A stretch of 64,000 nt of DNA from Saprospiraceae bacterium (GCA_016715245.1 JADKAS010000005.1:124001-188000), one strand, 5' to 3'; shown: positions 49,177 through 58,886, numbered from the stretch's first letter. Notes: a model not told the origin generated them from the sequence alone. Made by a program: numbers and translations.

Positions 49177-50397
49177 TTATTCTTCTCCTATTTTTATTTG
49201 TTCAAAGTTGAATTTTCGAATGTAATACATCCAAGATTTATTTCCTGTTGATTTCCATTCTTTATCTAACATTTTCCATTCTTCATGTGTCCATAATTTC
49301 TTATAGATGGATTCATCGTGCTCATCAAAAAATACAAAATAGTCATAAACTCCATCATTAATTTGTGGTGTTGAATATCCAACTATTGGCATATTTTGTT
49401 GCATACACAATCTATTAAAAGCTAATATCCCGTCATCCGTAAATTCGGAAAAAACAACCTTTTGATCTTTAAGCCTCATCAAGGCCCAGCCGGATCGGTC
49501 TATAGTACCAAATGGATTATTAGCATTAGCCAGTCCCATGCCACCAAAGATGTACATCATATATCTACCGTCATTGCTCACCACTGCCTGGTCCACTGAA
49601 GGCAGGTCTTTCAACTCATATTTGAAATTGCCAGACAAGTCATAAATATGTAAGGTATGTTTGACTCCAACCACGTTGCTGCTGTATCCTTCCATACCAA
49701 AGTTTTTGATATTTTTGATGGATCGAAGCTCGTAATTGACCACCACGTGATAACCTTCTGCATACACTCGTGTAAACAAGCTATATTCATCCGCCTGTAT
49801 CGGACTTTTTTGTTCAGAATACGGGATGGTACCCATGCCCTCATGATCAAAATGCCAAAAAGTAAGCTTTGCATTTTGAATATTCTGGTAAGGCCGGTTT
49901 TTCCATATATCAACCACTTTAATGGTCTGGAACATGGTATCCGTAAATTCAATTTTGTCGGGTTGGTCCACGTAAAAGAAAGATTTACTCACCTCGGCTG
50001 GAAATCTCCTGTATAAAAATACCGTCGGAGACAACTGGCAAATTTTGTTTTTCCGTTCGAACCTGACATCTTTTACATCCTCTTCCCATATTGTTGTCCA
50101 CGCTTCTCCCCCCGGATGAGCAGGATCAACCTCCAATGTGATTTGTTTTCCCAGGAATTCACGGGATATTTTTACCATGGGTTTCTGGTACGTTTCCTGT
50201 GGTGAAGCAGTCGGTGAAATCTGTCCATTTTGGTTAGGTGCTGTTTGTGACGGCACCATTCCGGTATCTAAAGTATTTGCTGATAAGGCTTTGTCCCCGG
50301 TTACAACCCTCCCGCTCCTGCATCCATTGCAAGATATCAACAGTATCATCACAAAGGCAGAACCGGTGATTAGATTTGTAAGATTTTTTGTTTTCAT
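49177..50397 (-). CDS. Lipoprotein of unknown function upstream of the M23-SprB gene
   Basis: A 406-aa protein with lipobox cysteine C23 in the stretch SAFVMILLISCNGC. A low-complexity Ser/Pro/Gln-rich linker (about residues 40-70, SQTAPNQNGQISPTASPQ) follows. The remainder has beta-rich segments such as KISREFLGKQITLEVDP, FFYVDQPDKIEFTDTMFQTI and LTFWHFDHEGMGTIPYSEQK; ISYxLxG-like blades such as KYELKDLPSVDQAVVSNDGR and YMMYIFGGMGLAN suggest a WD/propeller fold. No family was recognised. The IS element inserted 71 bases upstream of its start may affect its promoter. Confidence 0.75.
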   Translation of the reverse strand: MKTKNLTNLITGSAFVMILLISCNGCRSGRVVTGDKALSANTLDTGMVPSQTAPNQNGQISPTASPQETYQKPMVKISREFLGKQITLEVDPAHPGGEAWTTIWEEDVKDVRFERKNKICQLSPTVFLYRRFPAEVSKSFFYVDQPDKIEFTDTMFQTIKVVDIWKNRPYQNIQNAKLTFWHFDHEGMGTIPYSEQKSPIQADEYSLFTRVYAEGYHVVVNYELRSIKNIKNFGMEGYSSNVVGVKHTLHIYDLSGNFKYELKDLPSVDQAVVSNDGRYMMYIFGGMGLANANNPFGTIDRSGWALMRLKDQKVVFSEFTDDGILAFNRLCMQQNMPIVGYSTPQINDGVYDYFVFFDEHDESIYKKLWTHEEWKMLDKEWKSTGNKSWMYYIRKFNFEQIKIGEE

Positions 50398-50522
50398 ATT
50401 TATGTTTTAAAATGTAACAGGATTACTAATACTTTGTCTTCTGATTTTTTTATGAACCTCAACTAAATTGTAGACTTGCGTAAAAATAGGACAATTTAAA
50501 AATTAACAATTAAATTAGCCTC

Positions 50523-50789
50523 ATGAAAAGTAGTAAGTTTACAGAGAGCCAAATTATAAAGGCACTCAAAGAGAATGAAAATGGAAAAACGGCCGAACAA
50601 ATCAGCCGGGAGTTGGGTATTAACAAAGCCACCTTTTACAATTGGCGCAAGCAGTATGGAGGCATGGAAGTGTCACAACTCAAAGAGCTTAAGGAGCTTC
50701 GCGAAGAGAATGCCAAGTTAAAACGTATGTACGCTGACCAAGCACTGATGCTGGAAATGGCCAAGGATGTCATTTCAAAAAAGTGGTAA
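50523..50789 (+). CDS. IS3-family transposase OrfA
   Basis: An 88-aa helix-turn-helix protein, MKSSKFTESQIIKALKENEN, then EQISRELGINKATFYNWRKQ and the leucine-zipper stretch LKELKELREENAKLKRMYAD, matching OrfA of the IS407 group. It provides DNA binding and, through a -1 frameshift near its end, is fused to OrfB in the active transposase. Confidence 0.92.
   Translation: MKSSKFTESQIIKALKENENGKTAEQISRELGINKATFYNWRKQYGGMEVSQLKELKELREENAKLKRMYADQALMLEMAKDVISKKW
50777..50783 (+). promoter_or_regulatory. Programmed -1 frameshift heptamer A AAA AAG
   Basis: AAAAAAG lies at the end of orfA in the right phase (xxA AAA AAG) for -1 slippage, five codons before... more exactly, three codons before the OrfA stop at 50787. 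Slipping one base back carries translation into orfB, the known way IS3 elements make OrfAB. Confidence 0.75.
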
Positions 50790-51587
50790 AGCCTTCCGCC
50801 AAAAGAATGATCGTAACCTACCTTGTGAAAAAATATAAAGCCAGCGTGGAGCAGAGCGTATCTATCGTGAACATGAGCAGATCCAGTTGGTATTACAAGA
50901 GTAGATTAAATGATAGTGAAATAGTAACAAAGTTGGAAGAGATGGTTGAAAACTATCCCAACCGAGGTTTTGAAAATTACTATCACAGGATCAGGCGAGA
51001 AGGCATAAAATGGGCATGGTGCCGAATATTGCGAGTGTATCGGGAGATGGGGCTGGTCCGCAGAACGAAGAAACGTTTTTATCTTCCCTGACGCACAAAG
51101 AAAGCCCTTAAACAAGTGAAACGCCATAATGAAACATGGAGTTGGACTTCATGAGTGATGCAGATGGCCGGACATTCAGAATACTCAACGAGTGGATGGA
51201 TTACAACAGGGAATGCCTGTTAAGTCAAGGTAGTATAAGTTTCCCGCCAAAAGAGTCATCAACTACCGGAACAATTGAAAGAAGAAGTAGGTCTTCCAAT
51301 TACATTCGTACAGATAACGGACCTGAATTCACGTCCAATGATTACAAGGATTGGTGTAAAATAAATAATGTCACCCCTGTTTATGCTGAACCGGGCAAGC
51401 CTACCAAAACGGATACATTGAGAGATTAAACCGCACGTTTCGAGAAGATGTACTTGATGCTTTTATGTTTACCAGTATTCACCAGTTCAACATTATCTCT
51501 GAAAAGTGGCAGGATGATTATAATGATTATCACCCACATCAATCGTTAAAATACAAGAGTCCGAGAGAATTTGCAGAGAGTTTTTAA
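50783..51587 (+). pseudogene. IS3-family transposase OrfB (DDE integrase), multiply frameshifted
   Basis: The reading frame starts at GTG 50783, the -1 frame of OrfA. A first piece to 51091 covers KKYKASVEQSVSIVNMSRSS and YPNRGFENYYHRIRREG. From about 51087 at least six single-base indels occur: an extra C at 51086-51088, a missing A near 51109-51112, a missing T near 51141-51143, a shift near 51190, shifts between 51260 and 51305, and a missing C near 51403-51406. Pieces of the DDE integrase core remain: DFMSDADGRTFRIL, YNRECLLSQG, RTDNGPEFTSNDY, YIERLNRTFREDVL, and the end HPHQSLKYKSPREFAESF. Function is lost as read. Confidence 0.9.
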
Positions 51588-51696
51588 CAGTTTCAACAAT
51601 GAAAATCTAAAAGTGATTTTTCATCATTGAAATGTGAAAAACATCAATATCTTTGATTTTCAAATTATGACCTGTCCAAAGTTACGTAAGCTTACA

Positions 51697-52122
51697 AAAT
51701 CTTTTGATTAATTTTTAAAATGTGTAAAAATTTAAAAATTAATTTGAATTCAAGTAAAATTAGAATAAAACCTAGGTTCTTTTAATGAAAGTTTCTTTTA
51801 CATACTTCCCTTACCCATATTCAATTTTAACAGCGGAAACTTTTCTCCGAAGGACAAACTTCAAATATCAAACCATATACATTTTTTATAATGTGTTTAT
51901 AGTTGGTATATAATAGAATATTTAAATTCCGTTCTTACGTAAGAAAATTTTGAAGCTAAATCCCATTTTTTAAAATTATAGTGAGGTTATAATTTTTATT
52001 TTTGATTGCAGAAATCTAATTCTACCCTTATTTTGAATCCTTCTGGGATTACAATAGTCAAAAAAAGTAAATTGTATCTTTATTAAAAGCAAAAAATGAC
52101 AATTTGTTAAGAAGCAGATTTG
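51697..52122. other. Gene-free AT-rich stretch right of the IS
   Basis: About 420 bases between the IS right end and the next gene. I see no reading frame of note, no repeat, no terminator hairpin and no promoter consensus here. Confidence 0.4.
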
Positions 52123-52782
52123 TTACTTTTTCTTTTTAAAATCACCTCTTCTCCAGGCATCAACAAATTTTTTCCATGCTAGTGGACTGAATATATTCTG
52201 GGGTTTAATTTGTCCGGTATAAACGTATTCTGTAGCCTGTTGACGCAAAACAATACTCCCCGCTTCTTTTCCATCAGGATGAGTAGAATGACGCATTTCT
52301 TTCATAGCGTCTTCCGCCAGATTTTCCTGTGCTTTTTCCCTTATTTCATTGCTTATATCGAGAGCAAAAAATTCCTGTTTAAAATGTTCTTTGCTGGGCC
52401 ATGGATAAATAAAAACTTCTGGCAATAAGTAGTCATCTGATGACATAATTTGTAACCATTTGTAGTGATTGGAAGATAAAGTATCTGGTACAACTATTTC
52501 AACCGATTTATATCCTATTCTGGAAAATACAACAGTCTCTCCCGCAAGGGCAATAAAAGCAAAATACCCATCCAAATCGGAATATGCTCCTCTACTACTT
52601 CCTTTAACTGCAACTGTTGTATATGGCAGAGGAACAGGTCCTCCATCTTCTCCTTCCGTAAAGACCATACCTGAAAACTCGACAATGGTGCGACTCTCTT
52701 TTTGAGCATCAACACGGATTATTAAAAGAAAGAATACAATAAAAATAATCGGAATTCTCATTAAAAAAATTAGGTTAGACAA
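52123..52782 (-). CDS. Exported protein with carboxypeptidase-regulatory-like domain
   Basis: A 219-aa exported protein; MRIPIIFIVFFLLIIRVDAQ (from the eighth residue of the frame) is the signal peptide. Residues 35-115 form a CarboxypepD_reg-like beta sandwich: FSGMVFTEGEDGG, LPYTTVAVKGSSRGAYSDLD then GYFAFIALAGETVVFSRIGY. The C-terminal half is charged (KEHFKQEFFALDISNEIREK) and ends in lysines. Such domains are often plugs or substrate-sensing parts of surface proteins; the mature protein is too short to be a barrel. It is downstream of the ALDH gene by 77 bases. Confidence 0.72.
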   Translation of the reverse strand: MSNLIFLMRIPIIFIVFFLLIIRVDAQKESRTIVEFSGMVFTEGEDGGPVPLPYTTVAVKGSSRGAYSDLDGYFAFIALAGETVVFSRIGYKSVEIVVPDTLSSNHYKWLQIMSSDDYLLPEVFIYPWPSKEHFKQEFFALDISNEIREKAQENLAEDAMKEMRHSTHPDGKEAGSIVLRQQATEYVYTGQIKPQNIFSPLAWKKFVDAWRRGDFKKKK

Positions 52783-52859
52783 TTAAATAACCTTAGTAAC
52801 AACGAAGTTTTACCTTGGTTGCTTATATTTCTCAATTTTAACAGGGATTTAAGATTTAT

Positions 52860-54250
52860 TTATTGCAGAAACCATTTAGAGATCATTTTTTTTAATTTCG
52901 TATATGGTGCATATTTTAAGGAATGGTCCAACCATGATAAAGTAGTAACCATAGACTTACTGTGCGAAAAGGTCTCAAAACTAAACCGGCCATGATATCT
53001 TCCAAAACCACTGTTTTGAATTCCTCCGAAAGGCAATGAACTATTGGCAAAATGAACCAGATTGTCATTGATACACCCATTACCAAATTCGATGTTCTGA
53101 ATTAAAAAATCTTTTGTTTTTCTATTATTGGAAAAAATGTAACAGGAAAGTGGATATCGGTTTTGTCTTATAATTTTTTGGAGGTCTTCATATGTTTTCC
53201 AAGTCACTACAGGCCAGACAGGGCCAAATATCTCCTCATTCATAATGGGTAATGTCAAATCCCTTACCCGAATAAGCGTAGGTTCGACATACCTTTCTTC
53301 TATGTCAAATTTTCCTCCGTATAATATTTCTCCCTGACTAATATATTCGACAACCTTTTTACATCTGGTGACATTGATAATACGGGCATAAATTGGTGAA
53401 GTTTTAGGGTCAGCACCATACACCTCCAAAATTCTTTTTTTAACCGCCTCAATAAAATTATCATAAATTTCTTCATGTACCAATAAAAAATCGGGAGCTA
53501 TACATGTTTGCCCGTTGCTGAAAAACTTACCCCAAACCAATCTATTAACAGAAATATTTATTCTTTATCAACAACTGCAGGATTTTTTCCTCCGAGTTCC
53601 AAAGTAACCGGAACAAGTTTTTCAGCAGCTTTTGACATAACAAAACTACCTACTTTTTGAGAACCTGTAAAAAATATGTGGTCAAACCGAAAGTTATCAA
53701 GCAATAAAGGACCCAGTGTAGAACCCTCTCCCAATACAGTTATAACATGACCAGGGTCAAATACTTCTTTTATAATCTTATCTATGATATTGCAGGAAAA
53801 TTCTGTTTCGTGAGCTGGTTTTACCATAACAGTATTCCCTGCTGAAATAGCCCCGACAAGTGGTATAAAGACAAGATTAACCGGATAGTTCCATGGTGCA
53901 AAAATCATTACCACCCCTTTGGGCTCATAATGAATTTGAGAATTGTATCCCGGAAATATAGAAAAAGGGGTCGGAACCCTCTTTGGTTTCATCCAACTAA
54001 CCAAATTTTTTATATTTTGATCAATTTCTTTAATAACAACACCCACATCACTCAGGTACGATTCAAATTCGGGCTTGTTTAAATCATTTTTCAGAGCACT
54101 TGTGATTTCATCCGAATGTTTGATTATTGATTTTCTTAGTAATGTTAATGCTTTTAATCTGAAATCATATGCCCGTGTTGCTCCACTGTCAAAATAATTT
54201 CTGAGTCCTTCGTATTTAACTTTAAGTTCTGAAATATTTTCTGTATTCAT
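52860..54250 (-). pseudogene. Aldehyde dehydrogenase, class 3 type, one-base frameshift
   Basis: Oxidises an aldehyde to the acid with NAD(P). Two frames, 53558-54250 (230 aa) and 52860-53540 (226 aa), are the two halves of one enzyme of about 462 aa. The first carries KGVVMIFAPWNYPVNLVFIP, GNTVMVKPAHETEFSCNI, FTGSQKVGSF and the catalytic-Glu motif VTLELGGKNPAVVD; the second has the nucleophile Cys in NGQTCIAPDFLLV and EEIFGPVWPVVT. Adding one base to the TT at 53561-53562 (A on the coding strand) gives DKEINISVNRLVWGKFFSNG without a stop. All active-site residues are then present. The gene lies five bases after an amidohydrolase stop, in the same operon. Confidence 0.88.
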
Positions 54251-54255
54251 TTATG

Positions 54256-55584
54256 TTATTCTTCATTAATTCCCGGTAACCTTTCCAAAAATTCATCATT
54301 CAATAAAGTTTGTCTGCTTTCAAGCGGAACATTCCAGCCTCTGATAAACAAATGAGTTATCCTGGTTTTTGGCTCAAATGGATCTCCGTCAGAAATAAAC
54401 AGATTAGCTATTTTGCCGGCTTCCAGGCTGCCGTATAGCTTGTCCACTTCAAAAATCTGAGCCGGATTGATGGTAATACATCTTAATGCTTCTTCAATAC
54501 CCAAACCATAGGTGGCGGCAAAACCGGCATTAAACGGCAAATTCCTTACATTCTCTGCTTCATTTGTCCGGATGGCAACCCTTATTCCTGCTTCTACCAT
54601 TTTCGAAACATTGCGGTAGGCTTCATCATAAGCAGCATTGGCTCTTCCCGGAACAGTCAAAACAGGTCCGGTAATAACGTCATAATTACTTTTTTTAATT
54701 TCTTCAGTCACTCTTCCTCCTTCAGATACACCCGTCAATACTGCTTTTATTTTTTTCTCCCTGAGCCATTTTATGGCCACCAGAATATCTTCCTTTTTAT
54801 TAACTTCAACCAATAGTTTTTTTTGCCCTCTGTAGACAGGTAAAAGAGCATCCATCTGCGGATTATAGTCTTCAGGTATTTTGTTCTGAACTTTTGCCAT
54901 TGAGTCAATTCTTGCGTAAAGTGCAACTTTGTCCCAAATATCGTCTATATTTTTAATGGCTTTTTCCGAGTCTTTTTTAAAATCTTCCTCTGAACGACGA
55001 TCGAATCGTCCCCGTCTGCCGGTGGAAGGAAAATTCATAATAACCGCTTCAGCACCTGCATACATTTGTTCAGGCGTGTATCCAAACAAATCTATTAATG
55101 CTCCTGTACCGGGAAATGTATTCCTTTCAGGTTTTGAAAAAACAGTAGTTACCCCATTAACTCTTGTTACAGGAATGCTCACAGAATTGGGATTTACAGC
55201 AGTCAGCGCTTTCATGTGCGGAATAAAATCTCCAAGTTCTGCAAAATCATTGGTAACAGAAATCGATTCAATTTCAGCAAGTCCCAATCTTGTTCCTGAA
55301 TCAATAAAACCCGGATAAATATGTTTTCCTGAACAATCAAAAGTCTTTGTGTTTGCCGGAGCGGTAATATTTTGTGCAATATTTTTTATCTTTTCATCTT
55401 CAATGAAGAGATCACCTAAAAAAGTTCCTTTTGTAATTGAATGGATCGTGGCGTTTTTTAACAGGAAAGGTCCTTTTTCAGCCTTCTTAATCTGTTGCGC
55501 CTGAACTTGCAAACTCAGACTTAAACAAATCAAAATGGTAGAAAAATACTTTGTGTTTCCACTTTTTTTTATCAAAATATTCAT
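54256..55584 (-). CDS. Exported amidohydrolase-family protein, metal motif degenerate
   Basis: A 442-aa exported protein from ATG 55584 (MNILIKKSGNTKYFSTILI then CLSLSLQVQAQQ). The upstream in-frame ATG at 55614 would overlap the previous gene. The fold is that of metal-dependent amidohydrolases: IYPGFIDSGTRLGLAEIESI near the N-terminus, GFAATYGLGIEEALRCITIN and EVDKLYGSLEAGKIANLFIS at the C-terminus. The first metal motif HxH is absent (here DSGTRLGL), so canonical two-metal catalysis is doubtful. It is the third of three tandem paralogs in one operon; its start is one base after the stop of the second. Confidence 0.85.
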   Translation of the reverse strand: MNILIKKSGNTKYFSTILICLSLSLQVQAQQIKKAEKGPFLLKNATIHSITKGTFLGDLFIEDEKIKNIAQNITAPANTKTFDCSGKHIYPGFIDSGTRLGLAEIESISVTNDFAELGDFIPHMKALTAVNPNSVSIPVTRVNGVTTVFSKPERNTFPGTGALIDLFGYTPEQMYAGAEAVIMNFPSTGRRGRFDRRSEEDFKKDSEKAIKNIDDIWDKVALYARIDSMAKVQNKIPEDYNPQMDALLPVYRGQKKLLVEVNKKEDILVAIKWLREKKIKAVLTGVSEGGRVTEEIKKSNYDVITGPVLTVPGRANAAYDEAYRNVSKMVEAGIRVAIRTNEAENVRNLPFNAGFAATYGLGIEEALRCITINPAQIFEVDKLYGSLEAGKIANLFISDGDPFEPKTRITHLFIRGWNVPLESRQTLLNDEFLERLPGINEE

Positions 55585-55585
55585 A

Positions 55586-56968
55586 TTAATGTGTATGATT
55601 TTTTGAATAAACAAATCTTAAATATGAAGCATAATCACTTTGAAGCAAATATTCTGTGACATCCTGCAAACAATTATCCTCTTTAAACCCTGTTTTCTCT
55701 TCAAAATTTGAAGTATATTTTTCTTCAGGGTCAATGGAAATTCTCATGTCCGGGTTATCATTTTTACTATCAAAACGAATTGAACCATCCACAATGGTCA
55801 TGTGTGGAGTGGTGTAAATGGAAAGAGGGTGTTTTTCAAAAATGGCAATATCGCCGTCTTTACCAACTTCAAGTGATCCAACTCTGTCTTCTATTCCAAG
55901 TTGAATAGCCGGATTAATCGTAATTAATGACAAAGCCTCATCATCAGTTAAGTTGCCATATCTTTGCGTTTTGGCCGCTTCGTGGTATAAATGTCTGATT
56001 AATTCATCAGAATCTGAATTTATTGAAGTTACCACTCCGTTTTTAGTAAGTATGGCCGCATTGTAAGCTGTAGAATAATAAACTTCAAATTTATATGCCC
56101 ACCAATCCGAAAAAACTGAGGCCGAAGCTCCAAATTCTGCCAATTCAGGGGCGACCTTAAAACCTTCATTGACATGCTGAAAACATATTTTTTTAATTCC
56201 AAAGTCTTTTAATACTTTCATTAACATTAGTATTTCATCGGCTCTGTAGCTATGGCAGTGAATAATAATATCTCCCTTAAGAATATCAGCAATTGTTTCC
56301 AGCCTTAAATTATAATTGGGAGTATTTTTAGTTATACCCTTGTTATAATCTTCCCATCTTTTTGCATATAGCCTTCCTTCAGAAAACGCCTGTCTGAACA
56401 CTTGTTCTACTCCCATTCTGGTTGCCGGCGCAATTTTATTGCCTTCTCCATGAACTCTTATAGGGTTTTCTCCCAAGGCAAATTTTATGGTTCTTGGAGC
56501 TCCTGTCATTCTGAGTTCTTCGGGATTTAATACTCCATATCTGTGTTTTATGGTTTCACATTGACCGCCTATAGCGTTGGCAGAACCATGCATGGCGTGT
56601 GAAATAGTAACCCCTCCTGCCAGGGCTCTGTAAATAGAAACATCAAACGGATTTAATGCATCTCCGACATTTACTTCAGCAGTATTTGGATTGGTCGCTT
56701 CGTTGACAGCATCTATGGCAATATGGGAATGAGCATCTATTATTCCGGGCATCACAAATAAACCTGTAGCATCCATTGTCTGAGTACCCTCCGGAACTAT
56801 CAGGTTTTTCCCGATTTTAGCTATTTTCCCATTTTCAATGTAAATGTCAGTACTTTGTAAATTACCTTTTGTAATGGTCAGAATGTTTCCGTTTTTTATC
56901 AATATGTTTCCTTGCCCGAAGGACAACTGAAAACCAAAAACCAACAACGTTAATAAATATTTAGTCAT
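55586..56968 (-). CDS. Exported metal-dependent amidohydrolase (active-site complete)
   Basis: A 460-aa secreted enzyme (MTKYLLTLLVFGFQLSFGQ signal) and the middle one of three paralogs. Metal ligands are visible: HxH in PGIIDAHSHIAID, later histidines in IIHCHSYRADE and FQHVNEGFK, and a conserved D in TSINSDSDELIRHLYHEAAK. The end, SLITINPAIQLGIEDRVGSL then GDIAIFEKHPL, is the imidazolonepropionase-like C-terminus. Substrate is unknown, perhaps a dipeptide or cyclic amide. Its start overlaps the end of the first paralog by four bases (ATGA). Confidence 0.9.
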   Translation of the reverse strand: MTKYLLTLLVFGFQLSFGQGNILIKNGNILTITKGNLQSTDIYIENGKIAKIGKNLIVPEGTQTMDATGLFVMPGIIDAHSHIAIDAVNEATNPNTAEVNVGDALNPFDVSIYRALAGGVTISHAMHGSANAIGGQCETIKHRYGVLNPEELRMTGAPRTIKFALGENPIRVHGEGNKIAPATRMGVEQVFRQAFSEGRLYAKRWEDYNKGITKNTPNYNLRLETIADILKGDIIIHCHSYRADEILMLMKVLKDFGIKKICFQHVNEGFKVAPELAEFGASASVFSDWWAYKFEVYYSTAYNAAILTKNGVVTSINSDSDELIRHLYHEAAKTQRYGNLTDDEALSLITINPAIQLGIEDRVGSLEVGKDGDIAIFEKHPLSIYTTPHMTIVDGSIRFDSKNDNPDMRISIDPEEKYTSNFEEKTGFKEDNCLQDVTEYLLQSDYASYLRFVYSKNHTH

Positions 56969-58707
56969 ATTCGTGAATTAAAATGTTTTGGGTTGGGCAC
57001 TTTTTCTCCTGTAATAATAAAATTGCCCAATTCTTTTGCTGAAACATTACCTGAAAAACTATTCCCTTTGATTTCAACATTAAATAAAAAAGTAACGGCT
57101 TGGCCTTCTTCCTCTGTTGTTATGGCAAAAGTCAATGTATTGTCTTTAATTTCTATGTCAAACCCGGTTTCAGGATTTTGAGCATCATCTTCAGGTGTTA
57201 CTACAATCTTATATCCTGCATCCGTAAGTGTTATATCAATTGTTCCTGTTTGTTCCTCTTCGCCTGTATTTACTGAAAATGACCATATCCCGCTTATGGC
57301 TGAAGTGTCCTTGTTTGTTTTTTCAGATTTTGTCGGCTTTGTTTGAGAGTAGTCAAAAATCGTTCCTTCCACAAAGACATATTTAACACTTGATTTCTCT
57401 TCAAAAATGGGTTTATCTGATATAACGAGATTGGCCATTTTTCCCTTTTCTACGGTTCCGGTTTGAGACAAAACACCAAACAATCCGGCAGGGTATGTCG
57501 TCAGTGCTTCCAAGGCCTTTTTTTCAGAAAGTCCGTATTTTACCATCTTTTTAATATTCTTTAGCACGTCTTCCGGTTTTGATGATAAAAGAGAAAAACC
57601 AAATGACAGACCTGCTTTTTCAAAAGAAGCAGCTTGCTTGAAGTGTTCTTCCAATGCTCTTTGTCTTTTTTCCTCAAAACCTCTTTCTTCCATGTTAATG
57701 AAAACAGAATCTTTTACGTTTGTTTTTACTGAATCTTTTTTACTTGACTTTTTTTCTTCCGGTAAATCGAGTGATAATAAAATTTCAACGTTTTGTTTTT
57801 TCAGATCGTCAATTATTACCCATCCTTTTTTTACATCCGTTAAAATCAGTCTGAACCCTAATTCTTTTTGTAATTGAATAGCTCTGTATACCTGATTGGA
57901 AGAAGATGCCACAAAAAATAAAGGTTGTTTTTTCTGAGTTACAGGATATAAAGCCCATTCTTCTTTTTTGAAAACCGGCCTGTTTATACCTACCGGATTG
58001 GAGTTGTATTCTTCGTTTGTCGATCCAAGAATCTCCGAGTTTTTATATAGCTCCCTGAATTTGGCAATAATTCCGATAACCGTGGAAGGATAGACATTTC
58101 TGCTGTTTGAAAATTGCATCATCATACCAAAATCCCTTTTTACAACCGCCAAATCCGCTTCTGCTTCAGAGAGTTGAAAAAGTGAGCTTTGTCCGGGCAA
58201 CATATATCCCCTTGGTGCTGCATTAACCATTGTAAATCCTGAAGACCTGTGGTCGCCTATGGATTTATCGGATGATTTATAAGTTTCTAAAACTGATTTC
58301 TGAGGTGTTATACCTGCAATATCATTGGGTGGATTTCCGGGATCAGTAATTTTAGGTTGGTCTTTGGATTCCGTTTTTGGAACCCCTGTATGAGAAAAAC
58401 AATCAATAAATCCGGCATAAACAAACATCGAATCAGCCTTTATTTTTTTGGCGTTGTAAGGTGCAGAAATTCCTTTTCCGATATTTTCAATCAGTCCGTT
58501 TTTTATCACTACATTATAACCACTTAATATTTTCCCCGGTTGTGGTATCACATTGACATTTTGCAGAAAAAAAGTATTGGTTACCTCTTTCGGTTTATCG
58601 CTGTTTTGTGCATTTACATAATTTTGGTATAAAAACAATAAAAATACGCACACATATGTAAACCTATTTAAACCACCTCTGAAATATAATCGTTTACCGG
58701 AATTCAT
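56965..58707 (-). CDS. Exported amidohydrolase-family protein with beta C-terminal extension
   Basis: A 580-aa secreted protein with a long hydrophobic signal region (FTYVCVFLLFLYQNYVNAQ). The first metal motif reads VYAGFIDCFSHTGVP, i.e. one histidine replaced (D-C-F-S-H), so it may lack one metal site. Conserved later parts are MVKYGLSEKKALEALTTYPA and GVLSQTGTVEKGKMANLVIS. After about residue 470 a 100-residue beta extension follows (GIWSFSVNTGEEEQTGTIDI, GNSFSGNVSAKELGNF), absent from the two other paralogs. It is the first gene of the three-amidohydrolase/ALDH operon. Confidence 0.85.
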   Translation of the reverse strand: MNSGKRLYFRGGLNRFTYVCVFLLFLYQNYVNAQNSDKPKEVTNTFFLQNVNVIPQPGKILSGYNVVIKNGLIENIGKGISAPYNAKKIKADSMFVYAGFIDCFSHTGVPKTESKDQPKITDPGNPPNDIAGITPQKSVLETYKSSDKSIGDHRSSGFTMVNAAPRGYMLPGQSSLFQLSEAEADLAVVKRDFGMMMQFSNSRNVYPSTVIGIIAKFRELYKNSEILGSTNEEYNSNPVGINRPVFKKEEWALYPVTQKKQPLFFVASSSNQVYRAIQLQKELGFRLILTDVKKGWVIIDDLKKQNVEILLSLDLPEEKKSSKKDSVKTNVKDSVFINMEERGFEEKRQRALEEHFKQAASFEKAGLSFGFSLLSSKPEDVLKNIKKMVKYGLSEKKALEALTTYPAGLFGVLSQTGTVEKGKMANLVISDKPIFEEKSSVKYVFVEGTIFDYSQTKPTKSEKTNKDTSAISGIWSFSVNTGEEEQTGTIDITLTDAGYKIVVTPEDDAQNPETGFDIEIKDNTLTFAITTEEEGQAVTFLFNVEIKGNSFSGNVSAKELGNFIITGEKVPNPKHFNSRI

Positions 58708-58886
58708 AAATACTATTCTTTTTTTTTATGGTCTAAATATGAAAAATTATTGTATTGATCAACCTTATTATCATTCACGACACAATAATATGAATTATTT
58801 CTGATTACCTGACAAAAAGTTGAAGTGACGACAAAACCGTGCAAGGCTTTGCCGCGTGAATGGCATAATTTAATATAATAAATTGA

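Larger units (their letters stand above)
50469..51696 (+). mobile_element. IS3-family insertion sequence (IS407-group type), decayed
   Basis: A 1228-bp element. Its ends are imperfect inverted repeats of about 25 bp, TGTAGACTTGCGTAAAAATA (left, 50469) and TGTAAGCTTACGTAACTTTG (complement of the right end). It is flanked by the four-base direct repeat AAAT at 50465-50468 and 51697-51700, the target-site size typical of the IS407 group. orfA is intact, orfB is broken, and the element is not expected to move alone. It sits just upstream of the lipoprotein-M23 operon, pointing away from it. Confidence 0.88.
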
